Origin: Syntrophomonadaceae bacterium
GTDB taxonomy: Bacteria > Bacillota_D > Dethiobacteria > DTU022 > UBA8154
Reading direction: 5' to 3'
Length of the DNA stretch: 11,290 nucleotides
Assembly: GCA_007120815.1 (NCBI GenBank)
Contig: SKMY01000045.1
Location: forward strand, 1-11,290
The notes under the pieces are model-generated. The model saw only the letters and a program-made list of their open reading frames with translations. It made no database searches and was not told the DNA's origin. Both the position numbers and the translations under genes were made by a program. This document shows, one piece after another, positions 1 through 7,597 of this stretch (within the stretch, counting starts at the first letter, position 1; each line of letters begins with the position of its first letter).

Positions 1-1
1 C

Positions 2-190
2 AATCGGTTTGTTAAAGGCGACGTGCTGGAAGTTTTAAGCCCTAAAAAAGAACCTTTCCGTTTTGAAGTCAAAAAAATGGTTAACGAAAGCGGGTTGGAA
101 ATAAACGCTGCCCCGCACCCGCGGCAGATCGTTCGCATTCCAGTGGAACACGAACTGGCCTGTTTGGATATAATAAGAAAGTATGTTTAG
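2..190 (+). CDS. U32 family peptidase, C-terminal end (partial)
   Basis: This is the last 62 codons of a gene that begins left of the window, ending at TAG 188-190. The translation has the compact beta-barrel-like tail of U32 proteins: NRFVKGDVLEVLSP near the edge, then a segment reading EINAAPHPRQIVRIPV, then a short end at IIRKYV. In the family this C-terminal domain follows the catalytic-like U32 core. Members are described as collagenase-like peptidases, and several (YrrN/YrrO, TrhP, RlhA types) act in tRNA or rRNA hydroxylation. The core is missing here, so the branch cannot be told. The tRNA-Pro promoter begins three bases after the stop. No terminator is seen between the two genes, so read-through into the tRNA is possible. 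Confidence 0.75.
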   Translation, partial: NRFVKGDVLEVLSPKKEPFRFEVKKMVNESGLEINAAPHPRQIVRIPVEHELACLDIIRKYV

Positions 191-192
191 CG

Positions 193-221
193 TTGTTTTA
201 TTAAGAAAGTTGTGCTATAAT
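193..221 (+). promoter_or_regulatory. Promoter of the tRNA-Pro gene
   Basis: A -35 element TTGTTT (193-198) is followed after 17 bases by a perfect -10 TATAAT (216-221). An extended -10 TG lies at 213-214. Transcription would start near 228, about 24 bases before the mature tRNA. The match is that of a vegetative sigma-A promoter. Confidence 0.8.
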
Positions 222-251
222 TTCATTCAGGTACGCGAATTATATGAGCAT

Positions 252-328
252 CGGGGCGTAGCGCAGTTTGGCAGCGCGCCTGCTTCGGGAGCAGGAGGTC
301 GCGGGTTCAAATCCCGCCGCTCCGACCA
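252..328 (+). tRNA. tRNA-Pro (anticodon CGG)
   Basis: A complete 77-base tRNA with encoded 3' CCA (326-328). The acceptor stem CGGGGCG pairs with CGCTCCG (one G-U pair). The D arm has GCGC with the loop AGTTTGGCA. The anticodon arm CCTGC-TTCGGGA-GCAGG places CGG at positions 34-36, reading the proline codon CCG. The T arm GCGGG-TTCAAAT-CCCGC is perfect, with the usual TTC core. Because CCA is genomically encoded, the CCA-adding enzyme elsewhere in the window would act on this tRNA only in end repair. Confidence 0.97.
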
Positions 329-339
329 GCAGAATAGGA

Positions 340-366
340 AAAACGGGGGCATTTAGCCTCCGTTTT
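340..366. terminator. Bidirectional rho-independent terminator
   Basis: A 10-bp stem AAAACGGGGG / CCTCCGTTTT (one G-U pair) with a 7-base loop lies 11 bases after the tRNA. On the plus strand the stem ends in TTTT and on the minus strand in TTTTT. It can therefore end the tRNA transcript and also the opp operon, which converges on it from the right. Confidence 0.75.
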
Positions 367-419
367 GCTTTGCCTTGCCTTAAAGCATTCAACCACATAA
401 TTCATAAGAATAACTCCCG

Positions 420-524
420 CTAAAGTCTTCTAAGTTCTAAAATCCATTTTTGAATTTCTTCTCTTTCGTCTTCCGTTTCCGCTCCCTCACCAACCCCTGT
501 TCTATGGACAAATGCTCGTTTAAG
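420..524 (-). pseudogene. Possible remnant of a coding sequence downstream of oppF
   Basis: The 163 bases between the terminator and oppF hold no intact gene. On the minus strand one frame is open for 34 codons, bounded by stops at 525-527 and 420-422. It has no usable start codon and reads as a charged, helix-like tail that includes GAETEDEREEIQKWILELRR. The composition looks like a real protein C-terminus, so this may be the end of a truncated gene. I do not recognise the family, and a chance open frame of this length is quite possible. Confidence 0.25.
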
Positions 525-529
525 CTATC

Positions 530-1498
530 TTATGAGACCAGGTGGCATGCGACGAAATGACCTGGATTCAGTTCACGAAAGACGGGCTCTTGCTGACGGC
601 AGATATCAATCACCAGGGGACAGCGGGTGGAAAACCGGCAGCCGGAGGGAGGATTTGAGGGGCTGGGCACATCCCCTTCCAGGATGATCCGTTCCCGTTT
701 TGCACCTACTTTTGGAACGGGGATAGCGGAGAGCAGGGCCTGAGTATACGGATGCAACGGGGTTTCGTAAAGAATATGCTTTTCCGCCATTTCCATGAAT
801 TTGCCCAGGTACATGACGGCAACACGGTCGCTTATGTAACGCACTACGCTTAAATCATGAGAGATAAACAAGTAGGTCAGGTTGAACTCCTTCTGCAGAT
901 CTTTTAATAAATTCAGCACCTGGGATTGAATGGAAACATCCAAGGCGGAGACGGGTTCATCACAAATCAGGAAGCTTGGATTCAACGCCAGGGCCCGGGC
1001 GATCCCGATGCGCTGGCGCTGTCCGCCGCTGAATTCATGAGGGTATTTTGCCCCGTGGGAGGCGTTCAAGCCCACGGCCTCCAACAGCTGGCTCACCTTT
1101 TGTTCCTGTTCTTTCCTACTTCCGACATTGTGAATAATCAGGGGCTCGCGAATAATGTAAGACACTTTCATACGTCCGTTTAAGGAGGCATAGGGATCCT
1201 GAAAAATAAACTGCATATCCCGACGAAGCCGGCGAAGTCCTTGGCGACCGATAGAACTGATATCCTTACCCTTGAAGTGGATTTGACCAGATGTTGGCTC
1301 CAATAGATGCAGAATAACCCGCCCCAGCGTACTCTTCCCGCAGCCGCTTTCCCCGACCACTCCAAAGGTTTCTCCTCCTTCAACCGCAAAAGTGACCCCG
1401 TCCACCGCTTTAATGAATTGAGGGTTTCCCTCCAAAAAGCCACCCCCTACAGCAAAATATTTTTTAAGTTCATGGACGTCCAAAAGAGGTTGGCTCAC
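530..1498 (-). CDS. oppF: Oligopeptide/dipeptide ABC transporter ATP-binding protein OppF
   Basis: The second ATPase of the peptide importer, acting on the cytoplasmic face with OppD. The protein is 322 aa from a GTG start at 1498-1496, which overlaps the oppD stop as GTGA. A strong SD AAGGAGG (1515-1509) sits 10 bases upstream, so the longer open frame back to 1585 is not used. Motifs in order: Walker A GESGCGKS (49-56), Q-loop Gln100, signature FSGGQ (156-160), Walker B FLICDEP (176-182), H-loop His214. The OppF/DppF C-terminal extension follows, with [14 protein letters not shown] (249-262) and four cysteines (287, 293, 300, 318) that in this family can hold a 4Fe-4S cluster. All catalytic residues are present. 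Opp and Dpp paralogues cannot be separated by sequence alone. Confidence 0.93.
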   Translation of the reverse strand: MSQPLLDVHELKKYFAVGGGFLEGNPQFIKAVDGVTFAVEGGETFGVVGESGCGKSTLGRVILHLLEPTSGQIHFKGKDISSIGRQGLRRLRRDMQFIFQDPYASLNGRMKVSYIIREPLIIHNVGSRKEQEQKVSQLLEAVGLNASHGAKYPHEFSGGQRQRIGIARALALNPSFLICDEPVSALDVSIQSQVLNLLKDLQKEFNLTYLFISHDLSVVRYISDRVAVMYLGKFMEMAEKHILYETPLHPYTQALLSAIPVPKVGAKRERIILEGDVPSPSNPPSGCRFSTRCPLVIDICRQQEPVFRELNPGHFVACHLVS

Positions 1499-2484
1499 GC
1501 CTGCGTCACCTCCTTGCAGTTTTTCCAGCAGCGCACCAGGTGCGCCGGGGAAGCGAGTTTTAAAACAGGAGGTTCTTTTTGGCAAAGCTCCCAGGCATAG
1601 GGGCAGCGGGGATGAAAATAGCAGCCCGAGGGCATGTTCAAGGGATGAGGAACGGTTCCTTTAATGACGTGGAGATGTTCCTGGTCCTGTTCCACGCTGG
1701 GAATGGATTTTAACAGTCCCTCGGTGTAGGGGTGCCTGGGATTTTCAAAGATATCCTTGGCCACAGCCTGTTCCACTACCTGTCCCGCATACATGACCGC
1801 CACTCGCTGGGCCATTTCCGCCACCACACCCAGATCGTGCGTAATCAATATGATAGCCGTTCCCAACTCCTCTTTTAAGTCCAACATGAGTTGAATAATC
1901 TGGGCCTGGATGGTTACATCCAGAGCTGTAGAGGGCTCGTCGGCGATGAGGATCTTGGGTTTACTAAAAAGGGCCATGGCAATCATGACACGCTGACGCA
2001 TTCCCCCGGAAAGCTGGTGCGGATATTCTTTGACCCGCTGCTCGGGCAGGGAAATGCCTACCATTTTCAAGGCCTCTACCGACCGGAAGTGGGCTTCTTT
2101 CCGGCTTACTTTTTGTTGGATAATAATGGCTTCAGCCAGCTGATCCCCCACGGTATAGACAGGATTCAAGGAGGTCATGGGTTCCTGGAATATCATGGAT
2201 ATTTCCCGGCCGCGAATAGCTCGCATGGCTTTTTCACTTTTCTGCAGTATATCTTCTCCCTGGAACAGAATACGTCCGCCGCTGGCTCTTCCCGATAGGG
2301 GCAACAGCCCCATGATGGAAAGAGCCGTAACGCTTTTGCCACAGCCACTTTCCCCCACCAGGCCCAGGGTTTCCCCGGATACCAGGTCAAATGAGACATC
2401 GTTAATTGCGGTAATGATGCCTTCTTCCGTGTGAAATTCTATCTTTAGGTGTTCTACAGCCAATAGTGGTTTTCCAGGTTCCAA
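1495..2484 (-). CDS. oppD: Oligopeptide/dipeptide ABC transporter ATP-binding protein OppD
   Basis: The first ATPase of the importer, 329 aa. The start is TTG at 2484-2482, preceded by GAGGG (2496-2492) at 7 bases; no in-frame ATG occurs until after Walker A. Motifs: Walker A GESGCGKS (44-51), Q-loop Gln100, signature LSGGM (158-162), Walker B ILIADEP (178-184), H-loop His216. The family-specific C-terminal domain follows, with HPYTEGLLKSIP (251-262) and Cys288, 294, 301 and 319 in the spacing known for the iron-sulfur motif of DppD/OppD-type ATPases. It lies 18 bases after oppC and overlaps oppF by 4 bases, so translation of the two ATPases is probably coupled. It looks fully functional. Whether it is Opp or Dpp is not decidable from the motifs. 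Confidence 0.93.
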   Translation of the reverse strand: MEPGKPLLAVEHLKIEFHTEEGIITAINDVSFDLVSGETLGLVGESGCGKSVTALSIMGLLPLSGRASGGRILFQGEDILQKSEKAMRAIRGREISMIFQEPMTSLNPVYTVGDQLAEAIIIQQKVSRKEAHFRSVEALKMVGISLPEQRVKEYPHQLSGGMRQRVMIAMALFSKPKILIADEPSTALDVTIQAQIIQLMLDLKEELGTAIILITHDLGVVAEMAQRVAVMYAGQVVEQAVAKDIFENPRHPYTEGLLKSIPSVEQDQEHLHVIKGTVPHPLNMPSGCYFHPRCPYAWELCQKEPPVLKLASPAHLVRCWKNCKEVTQA

Positions 2485-2502
2485 TGGACGTCCCTCGCTT
2501 GC

Positions 2503-3384
2503 TTAATTTTGTTTCTTCCGGATCTTGGGATCCAACACATCCCGCAATCCGTCACCAAACATGTTCAAAGCCAGCACACACAACGCAATGGCAACCCCGG
2601 GAAAGGTGATCAACCAGGGGGCCCGGCGGATAAAGACTCTGCCCTCTTCCAGGATGTTCCCCCAGCTGGGAATTTCGGGAGGCATCCCTACCCCCAGAAA
2701 GCTCAAAGAGGCTTCTGCCAGTACCGAGTACGCAAAGATCATGGTCCCTTGAATGATAATGGGGGCTACACAGTTGGGTAAAATGTGCAACAGGGTAATG
2801 CGCAAGTCCCCGGCCCCTATTGAACGGGAGGCCTCCACATACTGCTGCTCTTTTTGGACCAGTACGGCACTTCGGACCACCCTCGCCATTCGCGGCGAGT
2901 AAACAATAGCCAGGGCGATGATAACGTTGATAAAGCGGGCGCCCAACACGGCCATGATAGCGATCTGCAAAATAATGGCGGGAAAGGCCATGAGACCATC
3001 CAGGATACGCATAATAATGTTGTCTAAGAGCCTGTAATAGCCGGACAAAATGCCCAGGATAATACCAGTAATTGTGGTGATAATCACCACGCTGATTCCC
3101 ACGGAGAGGGAAATCCGGGCACCGAAGACCACCCGGCTGAACACATCCCGGCCGAAACCGTCGGTGCCGAATAAGTGCTCACCGCTCATGGGCAGCAGCC
3201 TATTGGAGGGATCCATGGCTCCCGGAGGAAACGGCGCAATAAGAGGAGCCAGCAGGGCCACAATAATCAGGACCACGAAGATACCGGCTCCAGCAAGGGC
3301 GCTTTTATTGCGACCCAAAAGTTTGAACCAGTAAAAGGCGGGACTTGCTTTCTTCGGTGTAACAACAACGTCCACCTGTTCCAA
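2503..3384 (-). CDS. oppC: Peptide ABC transporter permease OppC
   Basis: Inner-membrane permease, 293 aa from a TTG start at 3384-3382. The start is chosen because AGGAGG (3399-3394) lies 9 bases upstream; the longer frame back to 3441 would run 38 bases into oppB and lacks such a site. The layout is that of OppC/DppC: a cytoplasmic N-terminus, a first membrane segment around 28-51, a periplasmic-type stretch with HLFGTDGFGRDVFSR (70-84), then about five more hydrophobic segments. The EAA loop (about 181-204, YVEASRSIGAGDLRITLLHI) docks on the ATPases. The protein ends in the family tail with GDGLRDVLDP. The gene follows oppB by 19 bases and pairs with it to form the channel. Confidence 0.92.
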   Translation of the reverse strand: MEQVDVVVTPKKASPAFYWFKLLGRNKSALAGAGIFVVLIIVALLAPLIAPFPPGAMDPSNRLLPMSGEHLFGTDGFGRDVFSRVVFGARISLSVGISVVIITTITGIILGILSGYYRLLDNIIMRILDGLMAFPAIILQIAIMAVLGARFINVIIALAIVYSPRMARVVRSAVLVQKEQQYVEASRSIGAGDLRITLLHILPNCVAPIIIQGTMIFAYSVLAEASLSFLGVGMPPEIPSWGNILEEGRVFIRRAPWLITFPGVAIALCVLALNMFGDGLRDVLDPKIRKKQN

Positions 3385-3403
3385 GGGTATCTCCCTCCTC
3401 TCG

Positions 3404-4348
3404 TTACAGTTTAATGCGGGGGTCCATGTAAACATAGACAATATCGATAATCAGATTTATGATAACATACGCGGCGGCAATATAGAGTACAATTCCGGAA
3501 ATAAGAGGGTAATCCCGCCTTAAGACGGCGGTAATCAAAAGACGCCCGATTCCCGGAATGTTGAAAACCTGCTCCGTAACCACGGCACCGCCCATGAGGT
3601 TGGCAAAACAAAGACCGATTACAGTAATGGTCGGAATAATAGCGTTTTTCAGGGCATGCTTAAAAATAACAGTCCACCGGGCAAGCCCTTTGGCCCGGGC
3701 CGTGCGGATGTAGTCGTTTTGCATAACCTCCAGCATGGTAGCCCGGGTCATGCGGGCAATAATAGCTGCCTGGCCCGCCGCCAGGGCAATAGAGGGAAGC
3801 AGAAGATAAGAAATGGAGCGCAGAAACCCTACCTGGACCAACTTTTCATAGCCCGCCACGGGAAAATAGGCCAGGGGGAGGGCTACGATAAGGACCAGCA
3901 TTAAGGCCAGCCAAAAGTTGGGAATGGCCACGCCTAAGGAACTAAAAAACATGATCGCCTGATCAAAAATGCTGTTGTGCCTGGATGCGGCCAGAACTCC
4001 GGCAGTTATCCCAATAACTACCGATAAAGTAAGGGCCAATCCGGTCAGCAAAATGGTGGCTTCCATATGCATAATAATGGCCTGGGTCACAGGCATGCGC
4101 AAGAAGATGGAGTTACCCAGGTCACCCCGGATGATGCTGGAGAACCAGTCCACGATCTGCACCAGAACGGGCTGATTCAAGCCCATCTGTTCTTCCAACC
4201 GGGCAATATCAGCAGGGGTTGCTTCCGGTCCAAGCATCATGGCCGCCGGGTTTCCGGGCAGCAGCCGCATCAGGATAAAAACGACGGTGCCGACCACCAG
4301 CATAACGATAAATAATGCCAGGATCCGCTTAATGATATAGCGGTGCAT
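3404..4348 (-). CDS. oppB: Peptide ABC transporter permease OppB
   Basis: Inner-membrane permease, 314 aa, ATG at 4348-4346 with AGAGG seven bases upstream. The N-terminus MHRYIIKRILALF followed by a membrane segment (about 9-28) and the LPGNPAAMMLGPEAT motif (30-44) is characteristic of OppB/DppB. Further hydrophobic segments lie at roughly 97-121, 131-160, 180-198, 237-258 and 284-306. The EAA loop (about 213-235, including ARAKGLARWTVIFKHALKN) contacts the ATPases. The C-terminus YMDPRIKL is the usual ending. The gene is 100 bases from oppA, across a hairpin that may lower its expression relative to oppA. Confidence 0.93.
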   Translation of the reverse strand: MHRYIIKRILALFIVMLVVGTVVFILMRLLPGNPAAMMLGPEATPADIARLEEQMGLNQPVLVQIVDWFSSIIRGDLGNSIFLRMPVTQAIIMHMEATILLTGLALTLSVVIGITAGVLAASRHNSIFDQAIMFFSSLGVAIPNFWLALMLVLIVALPLAYFPVAGYEKLVQVGFLRSISYLLLPSIALAAGQAAIIARMTRATMLEVMQNDYIRTARAKGLARWTVIFKHALKNAIIPTITVIGLCFANLMGGAVVTEQVFNIPGIGRLLITAVLRRDYPLISGIVLYIAAAYVIINLIIDIVYVYMDPRIKL

Positions 4349-4382
4349 GGATCAACCTCTTTCAAGATGGATTTCTGCTCTG

Positions 4383-4425
4383 AAAAAAGGGTTCCTGCCG
4401 CCTGTCATTAAGCAAAGGCGGCAGG
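4383..4425 (-). promoter_or_regulatory. Intercistronic hairpin between oppA and oppB (possible attenuator)
   Basis: A perfect 9-bp GC-rich stem CCTGCCGCC / GGCGGCAGG (4394-4402 with 4417-4425) has a 14-base loop. On the minus strand it is followed by AACCC and then six T (4388-4383). The five-base gap before the T run makes it a weak terminator. Such hairpins after oppA commonly allow partial read-through or protect the upstream message, giving more binding protein than permease. Confidence 0.55.
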
Positions 4426-4448
4426 GTTTTCTATTTTGCACTGTTTGC

Positions 4449-6038
4449 TTATTCCAGCCAGACATTCCAGAAAAAGATTTCGTTCATATTGGCAAAATTA
4501 TGGACGTTGTCCCGCATGATGCGCAGGTTGGAATAATCACCTATTTTTACAGAGGGAACATCATCGTAGAAGATTTCCTGTACCTGCTCCCACAGTTCAA
4601 AACGGGTCTCAAAGTCTTCTTCGATGGCCATCTCGGCCAGCAAATCCTGGACTTCCTCGTTTTCCCACCAGCCAGCATAGGTGGACCGCAGCAGCACCAT
4701 CATGGTAGGATCGGCACGGAAGGTAAACCCGGTGCTGAAAACATCCCACAGCTCGGGATTGGCGCGGCGGTCTGTCAAGGTCGCCCATTCCATGCGCTCC
4801 AAATCGATGACAAAACCGGCTGCTTCCAACTGGTTTTTGGCTGTCAGAGAAAAATTATACTCCAGGGGGCCGGTCATCCAGCGAATAGGTTCACCGTCAT
4901 AGCCCGCTTCTTCCAGCAAATCCCGGGCTCTATCAGGGTCATTCTGATCATACCACTGGGAGCCGGCATCGGTCCACCAGATCTGCTCCTTAAACATAAT
5001 GCTTGGATCCAAGCGCCAGAAATCCGGGTGGCCGTAACCAGCTTGCATGATGGGTTCCATGTCCAAAGCGGCCAGGAAAGCCTGTCGTATCTGTTTATTG
5101 CTCAACGGACCTTCTTGCTTGTTAAAGACCGCGGAGAACCAACCCCGGGGCTGTGAAGCCTCAGTTACCATCCCCGGTGTATCCTTTAGACGATCATACT
5201 CGTCCACGGGAACAAAGTCGGCAAAGTGGTATTCTCCCGATTCTACTCCGGCAATGCGCACCGAGGCGTCGGCAATGGTGTAGAAGAAAAGCTCATCCAC
5301 GTGGGCTGTTTTCTTTCCGCCGAATCCCGATGCGGGAAAATCGACAGGCTGATAGCCATCATACTTTTTCAACTGGATATACTGGTTCGGCGCCCAGGTA
5401 ACGAACTCGAAGGGGCCTGTTCCAATAAACTCTTCCACGGATTCAGCGCCGGCAACCGAGGCAATCTCCTCGGGATAAATGGCTGAGCCCCCGTTAGGAA
5501 TAGCCAGATAAACCAGGACGGTCCCGATAGGCCGCTCCAGAACCAGCTGTACGCTGTACGGGCCATCGGCTTCCAGGGAAGCCACATCAGCAAACAAGGC
5601 CTTTCCATTGCTCGATACTTCGCCCCAGCGCTCCAGGGAGGCGACCACATCGGCTGATGTCATTTCCTGGCCGTTATGGAAGGTTACCCCTTGCCGCAGG
5701 GGGAAGGTGTAGGTTAGCTTGTCTTCGCTGATTTCAGGCAGCTCGGCAGCCAGCATGGGAATGACATCAAACTGTTCATCCAGGGTATAGAGCTGCTCAA
5801 AAATGTGCCAACCCACATTGTACACCAGGGTGGTAGTCGAAATGTGCATGTCAATGGTAGGAGGTTCAGCATCAATGATGACCTTCATTGACCCACCATC
5901 AACGGACACGCCATTATCCACTTCATCATCAACAGGCGCTGCAGGAACCTCAGGCGCCGGTGCCGCGCAACCAACCAGCAGCAAGATTGCAAACAAAAGC
6001 AAACCAACGGCCAACCCCATCTTTTTCTTTTTAAACAT
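4449..6038 (-). CDS. oppA: Peptide-binding lipoprotein OppA (solute-binding protein family 5)
   Basis: Extracytoplasmic solute-binding lipoprotein, 529 aa, ATG at 6038-6036 behind GAGGAGG seven bases upstream. The signal is a KKKK N-region, a hydrophobic core (8-22) and the lipobox LVGC with Cys24 as the lipidation site. An Ala/Pro/acidic linker (25-50) follows. The family 5 fold starts near 52 with IIDAEPPTIDMH. The family signature is at about 110-138 (YTFPLRQGVTFHNGQEMTSAD onward), and the ASQPRGWFSAVFNKQEGPLSNKQIRQAF region near 300 is also typical. Family members bind oligopeptides, dipeptides, nickel or heme, and nothing here identifies the ligand. The next gene upstream is an amidohydrolase, which suggests an amide-containing compound. 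The length is normal. Confidence 0.9.
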   Translation of the reverse strand: MFKKKKMGLAVGLLLFAILLLVGCAAPAPEVPAAPVDDEVDNGVSVDGGSMKVIIDAEPPTIDMHISTTTLVYNVGWHIFEQLYTLDEQFDVIPMLAAELPEISEDKLTYTFPLRQGVTFHNGQEMTSADVVASLERWGEVSSNGKALFADVASLEADGPYSVQLVLERPIGTVLVYLAIPNGGSAIYPEEIASVAGAESVEEFIGTGPFEFVTWAPNQYIQLKKYDGYQPVDFPASGFGGKKTAHVDELFFYTIADASVRIAGVESGEYHFADFVPVDEYDRLKDTPGMVTEASQPRGWFSAVFNKQEGPLSNKQIRQAFLAALDMEPIMQAGYGHPDFWRLDPSIMFKEQIWWTDAGSQWYDQNDPDRARDLLEEAGYDGEPIRWMTGPLEYNFSLTAKNQLEAAGFVIDLERMEWATLTDRRANPELWDVFSTGFTFRADPTMMVLLRSTYAGWWENEEVQDLLAEMAIEEDFETRFELWEQVQEIFYDDVPSVKIGDYSNLRIMRDNVHNFANMNEIFFWNVWLE

Positions 6039-6050
6039 TGCATTTCCTCC

Positions 6051-6101
6051 TCAATAATCAATAATCCATCGTTCACCCAAGGCAGACATTCTCAATTCCA
6101 T
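6051..6101 (-). CDS. Possible 16-codon leader ORF ending in the oppA ribosome-binding site
   Basis: ATG at 6101-6099 opens a short frame reading MELRMSALGERWIIDY. Its TGA (6053-6051) overlaps the GAGGAGG that serves oppA. If translated, a terminating ribosome would sit on the oppA SD and could couple the two. Its own SD is weak (AGG about 11 bases upstream), so it is a low-confidence call. Confidence 0.2.
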   Translation of the reverse strand: MELRMSALGERWIIDY

Positions 6102-6121
6102 ATAACAGTTAACCTATCCAT
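6092..6121 (-). CDS. Possible 9-codon leader peptide with a very strong SD
   Basis: The minus strand holds AAGGAGGTGA, a full-length complement to the 3' end of 16S rRNA (AAGGAGG at 6133-6127). Five bases after the AAGGAGG an ATG (6121-6119) opens the frame MDRLTVIWN, with stop TGA at 6094-6092. The ribosome site begins 12 bases after the amidohydrolase stop and serves no other visible gene. It could be a leader peptide ahead of oppA or the decayed start of a lost gene. It overlaps the second short ORF by 10 bases in another frame. Confidence 0.35.
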   Translation of the reverse strand: MDRLTVIWN

Positions 6122-6145
6122 CCTCACCTCCTTAAAACAAATGTA

Positions 6146-7546
6146 CTATCGAGACGGGCTAAGCAGGGTCCTTTTGAGAAAAAGGCTGTTATTTAAATCC
6201 ACCCGGGCTGTGGGAACCCCAAGTCTTTGGAGATAGGCCTCCCCTCGTTCGGTTGTCAACAGCCGACCTGATCGTTCCAGCACAACTCCGTTGATCATGG
6301 CAAATTCCCCCTGGATGATGGTCTGGCGGACCAATCCGGTAACGGGATCAACAACGACCACATCAGCATCGGCCCCGGTAGAGAGGTGCCCCTTGCCGGT
6401 AAATCCAAACATTTGAGAGGGCATATAACTGGCCTTGTGCACCAGTTCGGGCAAAGTTAAAGCCCCAAAAGCCACCAGCATCAAACCATGAGAAAGAATG
6501 AAGTTACGAGGAATAGCCCCACCGTCGCTGCTTATCGCGTCTACCAAAAAGTTTCCGCTGTCATTTTTTTGGGAAGCACATACCAGGGCGCTAGCCTGAA
6601 GATTTACGTTGAAGGAAACACCGACTTGCGTTTGTAGTTCTCGCCAATGACTCAAGGCTTCATCCCGGTAAAGTCGAGCTATTTCCCCACCCACCCGGGC
6701 AAAAACAGCCGCTTCTCCATCCAGGATAGCTTGCTGTAATCCCACTTCGCTCACGGGGTACCCCCTGGCCTTCAAACAATTTCGGGTCACGTGGCTTTCA
6801 GGCAGGCCCTCCAGGTCAATGGCTCCACTGCAGCCGTTAAAGGGCGCGAGATGAGATTCAGACACCACGCGAGGATGGGCTTTTAACAAGTCCATCGCTT
6901 GTTGAAGTTCAGTCAAAGGATCGTCTATCAGGCCGCGGCAGTAGGCATTGATATGAGCGATATGCAAAGGACGCCCCGCTGCCAGGCGGAATGCTTCCTC
7001 CATTCCCTGTATATGGCTTCCCGTTTCAGTGGTCCCGGCATGAAAGGCCACATAAGCCGCTTCCCGAAAGGCGGAATCAATAACGGCTGCAGTAATCTCT
7101 GGAGTAAGGGGATAATGTCCTCCCAGTAATTTTACCCCCAGAGCTCCCCTCTCCAAAAAGCGGGCAACGGTGTCGCTTACCGAACTCGTTTCTATGCGAA
7201 ACACGTTAAGAACAGCCACATTGAGACTGCAACCCAGAGTTGTAATGTTTTTCACAATCCACTCAACGGGGCCTTCAAAATCTACGGCTGTTGTCACACC
7301 TGCCTTGACCAGCATCCGATAACCCACACCCTGGGAATGGGCCCTGGTTATATGGGTGTGAGAATCGATAACACCAGGAATGACCAGGCAGCCATCTGCA
7401 TCCAGTACCTGCCGAGCTCCATTTCCATTTAATTCAGGTCCCACGGCCAGGATTCTCCCATCATCTATAGCCACATCCGCCAGAGCATCCCGTTGATTAG
7501 CCGGATCAACAACACGCCCACCTCTAATTAACAACTGGCATTTCAT
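6146..7546 (-). CDS. Metal-dependent amidohydrolase (D-hydantoinase/dihydroorotase/D-aminoacylase-like)
   Basis: Cytoplasmic TIM-barrel amidohydrolase, 466 aa, with no signal peptide. It opens with the family's small beta domain (MKCQLLIRGGRVVDP) and closes with GKGHLSTGADADVVVVDP (385-401). All ligands of a binuclear centre can be placed: His63 and His65 in DSHTHI, Lys139 in GVKL (probably carboxylated), His169 in FHAG, His198 in HIAHIN, and catalytic Asp341 in SSDGG. The expected reaction is hydrolysis of an amide or cyclic amide; the exact substrate is not readable. The start is taken as ATG 7546-7544, 12 bases after GGAGGG. A GTG at 7573 would add nine residues but has no ribosome site. 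It lies between the RpiR-type regulator and oppA on the same strand, suggesting it processes the imported solute. Confidence 0.82.
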   Translation of the reverse strand: MKCQLLIRGGRVVDPANQRDALADVAIDDGRILAVGPELNGNGARQVLDADGCLVIPGVIDSHTHITRAHSQGVGYRMLVKAGVTTAVDFEGPVEWIVKNITTLGCSLNVAVLNVFRIETSSVSDTVARFLERGALGVKLLGGHYPLTPEITAAVIDSAFREAAYVAFHAGTTETGSHIQGMEEAFRLAAGRPLHIAHINAYCRGLIDDPLTELQQAMDLLKAHPRVVSESHLAPFNGCSGAIDLEGLPESHVTRNCLKARGYPVSEVGLQQAILDGEAAVFARVGGEIARLYRDEALSHWRELQTQVGVSFNVNLQASALVCASQKNDSGNFLVDAISSDGGAIPRNFILSHGLMLVAFGALTLPELVHKASYMPSQMFGFTGKGHLSTGADADVVVVDPVTGLVRQTIIQGEFAMINGVVLERSGRLLTTERGEAYLQRLGVPTARVDLNNSLFLKRTLLSPSR

Positions 7547-7597
7547 CGGTTCTGTCATCCCTCCAGGTGACACATAAAAAGCACAATGGTTTAATTT

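Noticed and set aside
1499..1585. N-terminal extension of OppF from an earlier start
   Set aside because: It lies wholly inside oppD, adds sequence unlike the family, and the GTG at 1498 has a strong SD and a GTGA overlap with the oppD stop.
4347..5156. A 269-codon plus-strand open frame antisense to oppA
   Set aside because: It lies almost entirely opposite the well-supported oppA, has no recognisable motif, and is rich in residues expected from reading a GC-biased gene backwards.
5885..6076. A 63-codon minus-strand frame across the oppA start
   Set aside because: It is an out-of-frame shadow of the oppA signal peptide region, and the GAGGAGG is placed for the oppA ATG.
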